Below are positions 52,336 through 64,000 of a DNA stretch of 64,000 nt, in pieces. The position numbers were made by a program, and so were the translations under genes. The stretch covers positions 5,326,514 through 5,390,513 of the forward strand of contig NC_018396.1 of NCBI RefSeq assembly GCF_000208865.1, given 5' to 3'. The notes beneath the pieces were generated by a model. It saw nothing but the letters and a program-made list of their open reading frames with translations, did not search any database and was not told where the DNA came from. This DNA is from Neospora caninum Liverpool (taxonomy: Eukaryota; Apicomplexa; Conoidasida; Eucoccidiorida; Sarcocystidae). How positions within the stretch are numbered: position 1 is the first letter of the stretch; the number at the start of each line of letters is the position of its first letter.

Positions 52336-52475
52336 GACGAATAAGCCTCTGCGGGGCGTCCTTGTCGCGACAGCGCGGGAAGGAGGCGACAGAGGGACGG
52401 AAGGGAAGCAGCATGGTTTCGTATCCAAGAACGAGAAGATACACTCAACGCCCCCGCGAAAGGAGCTTGCAAACC

Positions 52476-52515
<40 letters not shown>

Positions 52516-54698
52516 ATGGAGATGAGGGATATATACACATGTAGATCTATGTTTAAGTGTGCATTTGAAGGTGCACGTGTATGTTGACCCAGCGGTGCGT
52601 GTGGCACAGCAGGACCCGAAGCGAGGAAGCCGAGCGCTGCTTTTGTCTCTTTCGATTAATTTGCGTTGCACTCTTTCGGGAGGTTGCAAAGAGGCTCCAC
52701 AAATGCGGGAACGATGTGGGGGGGGGCTCTGCGAGGTCCCACTTCGAATAGCTGGAAGCGAGAGGAAACGCGGTGGAGTGTCCTGACAGTCTTTTCAAGC
52801 GCGCATTAGAAATCGTGTTGAGTTCGTTGTGGGTCGTCTTCTCTCCGTGGAGTTCTATGCACTGAAAACAGATGCGTGCGCAGTACCCCACCAAGGCCAG
52901 TGACTCGCCGCGTCTATGAGTCCGTGCCCCTCTCAATTATGGTTTATGCTTACACTGCCTATGCATATCTTGAGTTTATATATGTAGGTTCTTGTTCAGT
53001 GTGCTTGTCAGCGATTCTTGTCGGACAGACTGCAGTTTATACACAAAGCAGCCCGTGATGGTGCTGGATTCCTTTTACCGCCCCCTGGAGTTGTCCGGCG
53101 TGTCTCAGCACAGACACAGGAGTGTTCTTTTCGCGCCTCGGCTTCCTGTGACTCGGTTTGTCAAAACTTTTCTTTCGTGAAAGGACGAAACGTGCCCTGA
53201 GCGTGGAGCGCTGGAGAAATAAACGAAATGTCTAACTGTTTTTGTCTCCCAGACCTCGGAGTAGTCGTCCAGGCGTCACGTGTGGCCTTTTTTCGAAGCA
53301 GTGTCGCATTTTCCTGTGTACGCGTGTGCCTCTTCACAAAGGTATCCACGCGCCATTTTGCCCTCCACCTTCTTCACACTGCGTCTCTCAGCCGTCCTAT
53401 TTCCCTGTCGTGCAAGTGCAGCCAACGGGAAACACAACACGCTTGTTCCGTCTTTTCAAGATGATCACTTGGGGCGCACAGTGTTCCGCCCTTTGCTTTA
53501 TATCAGTTGATCGGCAAAATCCCTCCTTCGTTTCTGATCAATGAAACTGACATGATATCGAAATGCGACCGGTTTCAACAATTGCGATCCCCACTCGGGA
53601 ACGGAAACCAACATCCGCAGCCCTTTCCAGGCCTACCACCTACAGTCACCCAAACGCCGCCCGCCCCCTCCCTATAACAAAGTTAACGAGCCTGTAGAGG
53701 CCATCTGCATTTCCAGCAGCCACAGTTACAGCACTTCAAACCAGGGCGCAACTTGAACGGTACGTTAAAGACGAAGCACACTGGACGGTTTTGACTAGCG
53801 CTGATACAGTAAGACAGTCAACCTCGGTGCGCACCTTGCTTTGCTAAAGAAAACAGCTACGTGAAACGACGCGGCTCTCCCGACAGATCGGCTTTTGGGT
53901 AACAGAAAGAGCCAAAGTTGGTTACTGCATCCAAGACGGCCACTGCATCTGTTGACAAAAATGGTGCTGCATGAAAACAAAACATGTAATCCTCGGTACA
54001 CCGAAAGATGGGCAGTTCAATCCCGAAGAACACCCTCCTAGAGCATCCCTTTCCTCAAACTGTTAGCACACAAGGCGGGACAGCAAAAGGCACATTTTCT
54101 CCGCTGCATGATTGAACTGCATCGTCTCACTTTTCTGTATAACGCGCCCGTACCAGTTCTGCTAACAAAGATTTGTATCCGTCTCAAGTCATGTGTACAG
54201 TGGTGGCTGTGTCAACATACGATCCTGCGGAACACAACGAGATGCCTGGGGCCACATGAAACTTTTTTCGTACCACCCCCCCTCTCCCCCTCAAAACCAA
54301 CACAACCGCCCGCTTACCTCTGCGCCAGACACGCTGCTGTGTGCTTAAAATCTCCCGAAAACAGCCGCATGTGTCACGGCCGAAATTTGAAAATCTGTTT
54401 GACTTTCGTAAAGTAAAGGTTCCTCCATCATCAGGACTGCATCCTAGATAAGACACTCGATATCACGGAAGGGAAGTCGGTTCCGTTTGTAGCGTTGCCA
54501 GTCAATTGCCTCAAAACGCCAACGCACCGCGTGAACATCTGACAATCTTCCTCTCTCCGAAAATAGGGGCTTCTCCAGGTGGCCGCACGGCAAAACCGAA
54601 CCCCCTCCAGGGTACTGGAACACCGCAAGGGACGCCAGCAGCCTTGCCCAGACTGTCCACGTCTGATAGCGCAGCAGCCTCTGGTGTTTCTGAGTACT
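52336..54698. other. Intergenic, 3' side of MCM7 and of the minus-strand membrane protein gene
   Basis: A (TA)n array lies at 52477-52510, about 140 bases past the MCM7 stop. G-rich sequence occurs at 52717-52726. I found no coding or RNA gene signal in the remaining two kilobases. Confidence 0.5.
52477..52510. repeat. (TA)n microsatellite 3' of MCM7
   Basis: About 17 TA units just beyond the MCM7 stop codon, presumably in or just after its 3' untranslated region. Confidence 0.95.
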
Positions 54699-55943
54699 CT
54701 ATGTGAGATCAGATACAAACGGTTGAGAGTAAAGAGAACTTCCCGTGACTTCCGGCGTCAGCCCCTCAACCTCATGTCTTTTGCCTGTCTCCGGGAGGGG
54801 TCCATAGAGCGTGTCAAGATATCGGTCAATATCCGCAGGTTCACTGAGGGCACGGCGTCGGGGCCGAACAACTGGACGACGGCCGTCACTGCGAGTCGTT
54901 ACCACTTGCGATGGTTGAAAGCTGTCGTAGAAATAAGAGTAATCCACCTGTGGTGGCGCGTAACCACCGTAGATATCATCGGGTCGGTCACCGACTCGTC
55001 GAGGCCGTTTTGCTTTCGGCGTGAAATAACGAAGCAGGAGCAAGCTGCCCAGTGTCAACGATGCCACCAAACCAACAGCAGACACCCATTTCTTGAACTC
55101 GGATTGACGCTGCCGTTTCCGAAGCGCGTGTGCCTGCTCCCAAAGACTCCGAACAACACCACAATCAAGAACAAGCAAAGCGCCAATGATGCAAACTTTG
55201 GAGAATCAATCGGAGATGGACACACTTACGTGCTCATATAGAGCTACATGTAAGTAAACGATAGAGACAGCATTCACCAACTGGAACACACACCTGCGCG
55301 GTCTCCAACAAACACTGTTTCTTTTGCACAGCACTGCTGCTGGTCTGCGAACCAGGCCGTTCAAATGAAGGAGACCTAGCTTCTGCCTTCCCAATCGGAA
55401 ATACAATTTTCGCTTTCTTTCTCCCGTAGAGAGACGGGTGGTCTAGAGGACGCTTGCCATTCGATCTCACGGTGGAATGGGCGATTGACGCCAACCGATT
55501 CACAACAGCTCTTCTCGGCAATTTTTAGACGTGAGTTCATAACGAAGGTGCCTCATGGAGCGATGTGCGATGCTTTTCCCTATACAGAATAACAAGTTCG
55601 GCGAAGGACCATGAGTTTTTGTACTAGCAGCAACACAACACTGCCACACCTACTTTGGTAAGGTCGAAGCATGCTGTTTCTTTTCGCGCCGCGATCCCGA
55701 ATATTCGGATGAGTCCGTGCTTCTGATACCGTATGTGGCTAGGTTCTCTGCTAAGTCGTCTTCTTTCGACGGATCCGAATCGGTTGCCAATTCGCCCAAT
55801 CCAGGAGAAGTCATATTGTCCGGACTCCCCATGGTTGTCCTGAGTTCCGTATAGAGGATGGTCTTGCGAAGGTAATCTTTCCGACGGTTTGTAGTGAGAC
55901 ACGCTGCACTGGAACCCCAGATGGCAACGAAGTTCCTCAACAT
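54699..55943 (-). CDS. Single-pass membrane protein, 5' end unresolved
   Basis: I do not recognise it. The last exon, 55133-54699, follows a good acceptor and encodes 144 residues. It has a basic segment (AHALRKRQRQSEFKKW), one transmembrane helix (VSAVGLVASLTLGSLLLLRYF), then a basic stop-transfer KAKRPRR. A Tyr/Pro/Arg-rich tail follows, ending VSDLT. The upstream exon 55513-55294 joins in phase and is Lys/Arg/Ser-rich. A third exon ending at 55654 joins in phase in the frame that runs to a Met at 55943. However, a second frame across the same exon (...SHYKPSERLPSQDH...) is equally protein-like and would end the protein at a stop in the next exon. Further coding-like minus-strand frames at about 56251-56526 and 56782-56970 may be 5' exons. 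No signal peptide was located. The architecture fits coccidian dense-granule or inner-membrane-complex proteins, which is only a guess. Confidence 0.4.
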
Positions 55944-57926
55944 TGGCTTCGGTCTATTTCCTGATTCGAAAAACCCAATGAACAGCGGTGAGCCGCGATA
56001 CGTCGTTTACGTTCTGGACAGCGACTTCACAGTATTTACAATCTCTACAGCAGAAAGGGAGAATCGGCATACAGCCTGGAAAGAAGACAATTCAAGCACA
56101 AATGCCCTTCTTGGACTTGACACATGAAGTCAAAAACTGCATAGTAAACGTACCAGCTCTAAGGGGCGACACACACGACATTGATTGACAGTTGCATGCC
56201 ACGCAGCGCATGTTAGTCTGCGACGCGTCACTATTTTCACTTTTAATGCCTCAGCAAGAAAATGGTGAGAGCTCGACCAAAACGCTCCCCTTCGGAATAG
56301 GGGTCACATTCCGCACGCACAGAATCCCCGTGCGTTCGTTTCTGCATCCTGCCACAGGTAACCAAGGAACCTGCCCTAGAAGGAAGTCACTCGACATCCT
56401 GAGAGAGAGCACCTCCAGCGAGTTACCCGCGTCCCCCCTTGCATTCGCAAGTTGAGTGTTGACTCTTCTGGCAACACAAGAACAGCGCGTCAGCGAGTCA
56501 CGCGCATATACCACGCGATACTGCATGCCTACAAGGCCCTGGCTGCATAGCTTTCTACAGGAAGGTTATCTTGGGGGAAACAATTACTAAACCCAAACAA
56601 CCACCAGCCGGTGTGACACACTGAGACAGCAACCGCTTTTCCGGAGAAAACGCTGGTGCTGATGGTATATCAGCAGTCCTCGGATTTAGAAGGGTACACA
56701 CCCTGGTTGAGCACAGCGATTCCTTAGTCCCCACTTGGCCGAACACTGCTCCTACGCACTCTACAGTCATCATGCGGGGCCTTATTCTTCACGTGCGCGT
56801 TTAACTAGTTCGGAAAACGAACAGGAGAGGTCGCCAGAGAGCGGCAACACCCCAACGGGACGACGACTGCAGCGACGCGAACGAGACGCGGAGCCGCGCT
56901 CGGTGTCGCGCGTTTGCTCACAGCGTCTAGAGGGACCAACCGCGCCGGCGCGGTCTTGGGTTTCAAACATGTAGTGTTGCTCGGTGGAAATTTGTTATAT
57001 AGCCGCCTTAGCACTCCCAGTGATGCTGGCAAGAAGGCCGTCCAGTGAGCGGGCTCAGATCCCAGGGCGTCGAACCGTATGTTGCCATGTGGTGTCGACA
57101 AGAGAGTTTCATACGGAACATAGAGAGGGGTGCCTCTCTCAAGCGGCCTGCAGCGAACAGGGAATATGCGGGTTGTCTGACAACCGACCCGTCACAGAAT
57201 CGGAGGTGACAGAGGCGCAGAACACTGATCGGCAGTAGTGTAGTTCAGTGGCGAGTAGGAGGTTTTTGTTTTTGCGTGGGGAACGTGAACACAGGTGTTT
57301 ACGCTCTCGGTGTGCGCAAAGCCAGACCGCCGCATTTCGTCGGATGGACCGCTCGAAACGCGGTGCCAGAGTGAAAATTCCTTCAAAACTTTTCAGCGTG
57401 CCCCGATTTCTCACCAGAACTCTTATCATTTTCAAAAAAGTTTGCGCAAAAGTTTATTCCGCAAATGGGACCCTGCGACTAAAAATGGACCAGGGTCCAC
57501 AAGAAGGACTGGCGTTGCTCGAGAGGCCTTGACCGCCCCGTTAGAAATTGCCTCATGTGCATGTGACCGGAACAACCGACTTTTCCACTGAGGTCGCGGG
57601 GTGCCTCACTGCGCCTTCTCTTTTTTAAACGGCTCACCGACGGGCGCTTTCTAGCGTTCCCTACCTGTCGGTCTAAAACACTTAACCCTCAACCCGCAGA
57701 GAGATCCAGCAGTTTTCCCTTGGTTCTCGAACTTTTAGAGAATCTATGCGTAAAAAGGCAGTGCCTCGGCACACCACGAGCAAACCGCCACGGCTGCGCC
57801 TGCCTGTAGCGGCCGTCGAGACAGCCCGCCGCAAAAAAAAGATCCACGCGTGACACACCCATTTTACGCCATGACCAAACGCGATAAGAAGGCATCCCAT
57901 CACACAAGGACCAAAGCACCGTGTGC
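55944..57926. other. Possible 5' exons of the membrane-protein gene; 3' flank of TSR2
   Basis: Two minus-strand frames look partly coding: 56251-56526, reading ...GDAGNSLEVLSLRMSSDF..., and 56782-56970, a CpG-rich Arg-rich frame beginning MFETQDRAG. They may be 5' exons of the gene ending at 54699, but I could not join them in phase with confidence. From 57000 to 57926 nothing is supported. Confidence 0.35.
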
Positions 57927-58263
57927 TCAGCCTCTCGGTCGCCGGTTGCCGCGGGAGACTTGAATCCATTCGTCTTCTCCAGGTTCACCCTTCCGTGCAT
58001 CCTCAGCTTCTCGAGCAGCTGTTCGCGATCGCGTCCGTGTCGCTGTCAAGAACACGGCAGCAGAAGGAAAAACGGAAAAGTAAAAAATGGAACAGGAAGG
58101 CTCAGAAACCCCGCTCGCGGTGCTACCCCAAAGAGCGTCAGCCCACTGCAAAGTCCAAAGGTAAAACACGACGCCCGAAACAAAACTCAGGGCCTCGTGG
58201 CCCCCACATCGAGACGCAGACACGAGCGAACACACAAATATATATATATATATATATATATGC

Positions 58264-58294
<31 letters not shown>

Positions 58295-59947
58295 TATATG
58301 CATATTATGAATACTGCACCTCCGCGCACACCAAGTGTTACATGAGCATATTTGCACGTAAAAGATGTCATGCTGTTGGCATGGGGGAGGAGAGGTGAAG
58401 GGTGTTGCCTAAACACCACAGAGAGACCCGGCGTCCACGAGTTCTCTGTTTTCTCGTTTGTGCGTGTGTCAGCCGACAGGACACAGTCTCCACAAACCTG
58501 CAGCATCCATGCGCCGAAATACAAACGTCTCTCAGCAAAAAAACGTGTATCTCCACCTCTAGCGGTTTACCCGGAGGTCCGTCGCAGCCTATCGGCGTCA
58601 TGCTTGCGCTTGCCATGAGCCCAGCGAGATCCTCCTCCATGTCACATTCCTGATCGGAGGACGAGTCGCCTGAGTCATCAGAGAGCATGCATAGGAACAG
58701 ACACTCGTTTTCCCGGGGGGGGGGGGGGGGGAAGAAACGAAGCAGACGACACGGCCCCCGTTCGCTTGCTGGCACCGCGCAATCTCGTGTGCGTCGCCGT
58801 CTTCACGGTTGTTTCTATACCTGCACCTGGATCTAGTCTCTCGGTGGCAGAGAGCACAAAAAAGGCAAATCAGAACTGGGGCTGGCCTTGCAGAAACGAC
58901 ATGCATTTTTATGTACACATACACCGTACTGAGCATCTCCACCGGCGCACCTCCATATATTTGTATGGGTAGATCTAGAGCTGCATAGACAGTTACTGTA
59001 CAGGCACAAACACGTGAATGCAGGCACCCGTTTGCGTCTCCATAAGCGTGCACCGTTGCTCGGTGAGCCAAAAACCCTGTGATACGATTTTCGTCAGAAA
59101 AACGGTGAAAACTCGAACCCCTCCCGCTGCCGCGGAACTGTCTCCTTACTGGCGTGGCCTGCATGTCCACCCACGCTGTCTCCCGCAGCCCCAGGGTGTC
59201 GGACGCGAGACCCGTCAACGGATGCCGCTGCCGAGCAGCTCTGGTGCCTCTCCAGTACTTCCTTGGCGAGCGAAAAGTCGCCGCAACGCGTGCTAGAATG
59301 GAGCGCTACCAGAAGCTCCGCCACTTCCACCTGGAAACGAACCAGAAAGCATGACGAGAGTGCAAACACACCGTGAACAGCCCGTGGTCTCTGCACATGA
59401 AAATACCGACCGTCACCCTACGGCGCAGGCCGACTCCAGTCCTTCGCCAAAATGCAACGGGCACGTGATGCACGAACCCACCAAGATGCATATAAGAGTA
59501 ACTCCCACATCTTCGGTACACCCTCCCCCCATATACATGTACAGATACATATATATATATATATATAAAGATATATATATTTATATATATACCAGTGGAA
59601 CAGAGAGGGCAAACGAGAAGCAGTGCGGGAGGCGGTGGATGGGAAGCATCTGTTTCTCTTTTCCCGGTTCCCCTCGCCAGTTCTTTTCCTTACGTCGGAC
59701 TCATCCTCGGCAATCACGTGAAACATGCCTTCCAGCTTCAAGCTCAGCTCTCCCGCCAGCCACGTCGAGTTCACTCGACCTAGAAGAGACAAATAAGAAA
59801 AACAGAATTTTCGTCCTTTTAAAGCGCCACCCAAGACGCCTGAAAGAGCACTCTCCAAACATAAGAACCATACACACACGCTCACATGCCTATATATATA
59901 TATATCTACACCTCTATCCATCTCTACCTACTCTATCCAAGCATGCG

Positions 59948-59980
<33 letters not shown>

Positions 59981-61384
59981 TCATATATATACATATACAT
60001 ACGTATGTCGGGATGCGTGGAAGCACTTCCTGAGGATCAATGGCACACACGAGAGTATACGAAGTGGATGCACAAACATCCACAAACATATATATATATA
60101 TATATATATGGATGATCAATGTGGAAGACTGAGGGTCTCCTAGAGGTGTGCTACCGAACTGCGTGTATCTATAGACGCACGAAGTTGTGTTCTGACCCAC
60201 GGTCGGATATTGAGGCGGATCTAGAGTATGAGGCCGGCAAATATGGAGCAGGAGAAGCCCCCCAGCAGGCCAGGGCGTTTTAACAAACTTGTCTCTCGTT
60301 TGACGCGAATCCCACGCGCGAATCTTCCGAGGGAACGGCAGCAAGACCTTGAACTCTCACATGAACAGAGTGGGCAGAGACACGAATGCGACGTACTGGT
60401 GCTAAACGTGGAAATAATCCACTCGTAGAGATCTTGACGGCGGCGCTGCGGCCCACGCCCCCCCCACGAATGCTCCACTGCGAGGTTCAAAATAGTCCTG
60501 AGGAAAAGAGAGGCGCAGAAAAGACGAGAAGGAAGAATGCAACTGGAAAAACAGACGAAGAAAAAAAGGTGATGACAAGGACGACTCTGACACTGGAATA
60601 GCTTTCCTTTCGGGATCCCAGCGCACAGCGGCGGAGACACCAGCCGGAGAGAAGACACGACGGCCGCCAAGGAGGCACAGGAAGAGCAGAGAACGAGAGG
60701 ACAGAGGGAAAACGAAGGTGACACACGAAAACGAAGAACCACGACACTGAGAGATACACGAATAACAGAAGAGACAAGGATAGATGGAGACGAGGAAAAA
60801 CACACGGCTGTAACGGTTCGTACAGGAGAGACTCACAGTTAGCGCCGTATTTGGTAGGTCCGAAAGTGGAAGAGACACGGTTTGAGCGCCGTCTGTCTCT
60901 ATCTGGTGACTTGCTTATCTTGTCTATCGTAAAGGTGGGTACATCCACTCGGCGACTACACATTTGCTCGTAATTGTATATACCGGTGATTGCCGGGAAA
61001 CGGCGCGAGATATCACTGGAAACATTTGTACGTAAACCTCGCAGTGAGGGGAGCAAGCATCCTTCAAAGGAGGCAGTAAAAGGAGTTACCGGTTCTCTGT
61101 ACAGGTATACAAGGAACTCTCTCTGCTTGAACTTCAGAACTAGAAATTGAGGCACGCCTCCATCACAGCACCACCGGCGGCACATTTGATAGCGACAAGG
61201 AAGTGCCCACATAATGTCTAGACGCCGCGTGAAGTGTATCGACACCGCAAGAGGTGAGGAAGGCATTTGCACACCGCTCAAACCCGATTCAAATGCACAA
61301 CCCGAACAGCCTCAGGCCTCACCATTGGGCGAGGACGGCGGCGACAGCCTTTCTGAAGAGTTCGTCTTTGTCTAGGACGGTCAT
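57927..61384 (-). CDS. TSR2: Pre-rRNA-processing protein TSR2 (WGG-repeat, RPS26 escort)
   Basis: In yeast and human cells TSR2 binds and escorts ribosomal protein eS26 for assembly into pre-40S particles. Proposed exons: 61384-61323, 60497-60397, 59779-59694, 59330-59150, 58669-58557 and 58145-57927. The phases close and give 253 residues (human: 191). The family layout is clear. An N-terminal helix (KDELFRKAVAAVLAQW) is followed by the WGG motif in LAVEHSWGGRGP (Trp32-Gly34) and LYEWIISTF. Next come LAGELSLKLEGMFHVIAEDES, and the helix VEVAELLVALHSSTRCGDF. An acidic linker (SDSSSDQECDMEED) leads to the terminal EDEWIQVSRGN, which matches the EDGW-type C-terminal box. The start context (caaaaATGACC) is good. 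The last exon may contain a further intron: a pyrimidine tract and ttgacag precede the EDEWIQ region, and splicing from a gtagca donor just after ADALWG would also keep the frame. Confidence 0.88.
58238..58300. repeat. (TA)n microsatellite array in the last TSR2 intron
   Basis: Long TA runs separated by TGCATA and AAATA interruptions, in the intron between the 58669-58557 and 58145-57927 exons. Confidence 0.95.
58715..58731 (+). repeat. Uninterrupted run of 17 G
   Basis: It lies in the TSR2 intron between the 59330-59150 and 58669-58557 exons, about 45 bases upstream of the acceptor, as a C-run on the transcribed strand. Run length is prone to sequencing and replication error, so the exact count is uncertain. 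Confidence 0.9.
59549..60110. repeat. Cluster of TA and CT microsatellites
   Basis: (TA)n at 59549-59590, 59891-59905 and 60088-60110, plus a compound (CT)n-(AT)n at 59947-59998. All lie in TSR2 introns on either side of the 59779-59694 exon. Confidence 0.9.
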
Positions 61385-62787
61385 TTTTGCGGGTGTTTCC
61401 GGTTGCACGAGGAGCAGGAAAACGGAAAAGACGGAGGGAAGGAGAGGACGGGAGGAGCGAGGCGTCAAACGATGGACTTAGAGGTTCATCGTCGAAGCGC
61501 TCGCTACACACGACTCGAGACGAATTGAGTAGGGTCGGAATCCAATACTATTCCCCTTTTTGTCTTCTTCGCGCAAAACGAGCAAGAATTTGACTTCGCT
61601 ATCGCCGACGGGTCTTTTGAGGGCAAGTATTTAGACGCTTTGAGCAATTGCGGTGTACATACACTAAGCGACGACCTTAGGCGCGCCGAACAGCGAGCGG
61701 TATCCGGCTTCTTCGTTTGAAACGGTTCGCGGAGAGAAATCGCAAAACGGAAGAATTGAGAGCGGCGTGCCACTGAAAAGCGCGGGCGAAATGCTATAAA
61801 ATGTCAGCCGGTCAGCTTGCTCGCAAACTCACAAAACTCCAAAGAAGGGGGCTTCCTGTGGGGACGTTTTGAAGCCCTAACGAGCGAGGATTGAGGCGTA
61901 TGAATCCGAGAGTGCAGCACTGCGACTCGAGACATGTCGCCGACGAAAAGAAATCGCGTATGTGCCATCAGCCGCTGTTTTCCCAGTTTCCTACCGCTGA
62001 GACAAGTCGATTGTCGCCATGAGACGCTCACATGTGCATTTCTGCTCGGACAGAAGGCCAGAATCAGACAAATTCGCAACGAGCGACAGCGCGTCGAATA
62101 GGGAGAGGCGCCTTGCATGCCTGCAAAAAAGTGACACGATCTATAGTCCGATTCTCCCAGAGAAAAGTCTCTCTCCTACGCAAGTCCCGTTCTGTGGTTG
62201 TGCCAAGAGCGAAACAGAACATTCCTTTCTTTTTCGCCCGTGGCGGCCCCCAAATCTCGATTTTTTGTGAGGCAGAAAATGCACTCCGGTCTGTGTACAC
62301 ACCCTCCTCGTTTCCTTTTGCAGTTTTCCTCTTTTTAATTCCGGTTTTCGACGCCTTCACTTCGCATTGTCTTGTCGACCGGCACTCTCGCCTCGTTTTT
62401 CTCATGTCTTTTTAGCCTTTTTGCTGCCATCTCCTTGCGTCTACGTCCCAGCCTTCTCTGCAGCCACTGGACCGCCGAGAGACAGAGCGCCACGGCATCG
62501 TCTTCCACTCTCTCCGGGACCCTCAACGCGGCGACAGGTGCCAGTGAAAAACCCGGCCCTCACCCCTGTCTTTCTTCGCATCTTTTTCCCTCTCTTCTGT
62601 CTCTCTTTTTTCAACTGATAGCCGAGAAGAATCCGTTCCTCGACTTCCCCCGGCCCCGCTGTCTCTCTCCTGTCTCACACCCGTCCCTTTGCGTGTGGAT
62701 AGGCCCTCGGGGGTTTCTTCTTCTTGACTGTCGCGTTCCTACTCTTTTTGTGTACCACCTTCGTGTGTTTTTTCTGAAAAAGCAAGC
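61385..62787. other. Divergent promoter region between TSR2 and the p24 gene
   Basis: This 1.4-kilobase spacer separates two outward-reading genes. It carries a GGTGTACATACACT box at 61652-61665 (270 bases upstream of the TSR2 start) and a GTGTACACACC element near 62293. The right half (62290-62780) is pyrimidine-rich on the plus strand, as expected for the p24 leader. No additional gene is supported. Confidence 0.5.
61652..61665. promoter_or_regulatory. TGTACATACA near-palindrome upstream of TSR2
   Basis: GGTGTACATACACT differs by one base from boxes at 28-41 and 4051-4064 and shares its core with the one at 17110. Its place in a divergent promoter suggests, but does not show, protein binding. 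Confidence 0.4.
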
Positions 62788-63990
62788 ATGGCAACCGTCA
62801 GGGGAGGGGAGCGGTGCTCTGCACTTGCGCCTTCGTGCTCGAGGTCCGGTGCGCTCGCCGCACAGACACCTGGGTCTTTCCGAAGGACTGCCGCTCTCCG
62901 CTCTGCGTTTGTCCTTTTCCTCTCCGTTTTCTTCCAGTGCACAGAAGCTGTCCTCTTCGAGGTTCCCGGCAACAGCCGGGAGTGCTTCTTCGTCCCTGTC
63001 AACGCCCCGCGCACGAACATCAACGGGTACGTGGCCGCCGCACACGCCTGGTCCGTGCTCAGAGCACTAGCTTCAAGATGAGAGCGAAAAAAACGCACTC
63101 TTTGACTGGTGGACAGTCGTTTCTTCGTCGCCCTTCGCATGCACTTGGGGGTGTCTGCCTCTCCTGTCATCTGCGCTGTGCATCTTGTGCGTGTCTCGGT
63201 TTGCTCCAGTCGCTACGAATCTTTCCGTGGAAGCGAGAGGATCCGCGTCACCGTCGAAGGCCCCGTCGTGCCGCCGGACCCCGACCAGCCGAAACCGCAG
63301 ATGACAAGCCAAATGCTCTTCTCCTCCACCAAAGAAAGCTCTGCATTCAAAGTGCAAGTAAGACATCACACATTTGTAATGTTTTCATAGAGGTTTGCCT
63401 CTCTAGGAAGGGGAGCGAAACACAGTCTGCACATATATGCCCACAAAGTTAACACCCTTCTCTACTCAAGAGACAGATCTGCATGTTTCTAGGCGCCTGT
63501 TTGAATGCGCTGCGTCTCAGCGGGCTCTCTTTTATCGTCGCTGTGAACCTTCCGTCAGCGCTCAGACAGCGCATATGCACGAGGAAGGTGGAATCTCGTC
63601 AGAAGGAAACTCTTCACGCGAAATTTGAATGCATTTGTGGATGAGCCCAGTTTTGGGCCGTCCGTCGCGTTCTCGCCTCTTTCTGGTGATGTGAGAGAGT
63701 CCCGACACTTGAGTGTCTCGAGGTGTCCCGCTCTTCGTTGTCGTTCATCTGCGCTTGGCGCTGCGGTGTTCTGGTCTCAGCTTCCAGCTTCGGGATTCTT
63801 CAAAATATGCGTGGGAAACACCCTCTCGTATGCACAGACCGTCACTCTGAACTTCCACGTCGCTCCTTCGTCCGTGGATGAAGGGTCCGCGGAGCCGGGG
63901 AGCTCGAAGCGCCCGCCCGATGTGAACCAACTGGTCATGAGCAGCCACACAGAGGAGCTGAAGAATCTGTCCGACAAAGTCCTCGAAATG
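62788..63990 (+). CDS. emp24/gp25L/p24 family protein (GOLD domain), C-terminus beyond the window
   Basis: p24 proteins are type I membrane cargo receptors cycling between ER and Golgi in COPI/COPII vesicles. Exons visible: 62788-63026, 63210-63357 and 63781-63990, the last ending at a good donor (GAAATG|gtaagc). The phases close and give 199 residues so far. A hydrophobic signal-type segment (SAFVLFLSVFF, about 39-49) is followed by the GOLD domain: VLFEVPGNSRECFF (Cys66) through FFKICVGNTLSYAQTVTLNFHV (Cys139). These two cysteines form the conserved disulfide in the family. The segment beginning HTEELKNLSDKVLEM starts the luminal coiled coil. The transmembrane helix and cytosolic FF/KK tail should lie to the right of the window. 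The start at 62788 has a strong context (aagcATGGC) but gives a 36-residue basic lead before the hydrophobic core. Alternatively a CAG just before Cys51 is an acceptor and the true signal exon lies upstream. Confidence 0.9.
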
Positions 63991-64000
63991 GTAAGCGTTT

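Noticed and set aside
58236..60110. TA arrays considered as AT-rich origin or mobile element
   Set aside because: They are simple dinucleotide runs inside TSR2 introns with no terminal repeats, target-site duplications or element genes.

Overview
The window is nuclear DNA from an apicomplexan of the tissue-cyst coccidia (Toxoplasma / Hammondia / Neospora group). The evidence is intron-rich protein genes with GT-AG and occasional GC-AG junctions, pyrimidine-rich introns and leaders, many (TA)n microsatellites, scattered TGCATGC boxes, and ordinary eukaryotic housekeeping proteins carrying long low-complexity extensions. I see no bacterial-style operons, CRISPR array, insertion sequence or viral genome. 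Species assignment within the group is inference.

Layout, left to right. (1) 699-4900, minus: a complete seven-exon signal peptide peptidase with intact YD, GLGD and PAL motifs. (2) 8295-16990, minus: a nine-exon protein of about 1,608 residues with a long disordered N-terminus, helical repeats and a RAP-like C-terminus. (3) 20020-25280, plus: an unrecognised eight-exon protein of about 799 residues. (4) 26181-26990, minus: an intronless secreted protein with four 10-residue repeats and a coiled coil. (5) 28421-29513, plus: an unresolved coding-like stretch. (6) 30054-33014, minus: a 986-residue coiled-coil protein. (7) 33874-34116, minus: a coding-like terminal exon with no usable start codon. 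(8) 35484-36809, minus: a sphingolipid delta-4 (dihydroceramide) desaturase. (9) 38723-42975, plus: a TKL-family protein kinase. (10) 45957-52335, plus: MCM7 in 13 exons. (11) 54699-55943 or beyond, minus: a single-pass membrane protein with an unresolved 5' end. (12) 57927-61384, minus: TSR2, a ribosome-biogenesis factor of the WGG-repeat type. (13) 62788 to the right edge, plus: an emp24/gp25L/p24 GOLD-domain cargo receptor, cut by the window end.

The genes do not form one pathway. Three act in the ER or early secretory route (signal peptide peptidase, desaturase, p24). Two serve replication or ribosome production (MCM7, TSR2). One is probably an organelle RNA factor (RAP-like). The others are lineage-specific. 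Divergent pairs share upstream regions: RAP-like with the 799-residue protein, desaturase with kinase, and TSR2 with p24. Splice models were built by hand from junction consensus and reading phase. Where the phase closes across all exons (signal peptide peptidase, kinase, MCM7, TSR2, p24) I trust the models; elsewhere I state the doubt. No transcript evidence or database search was available.
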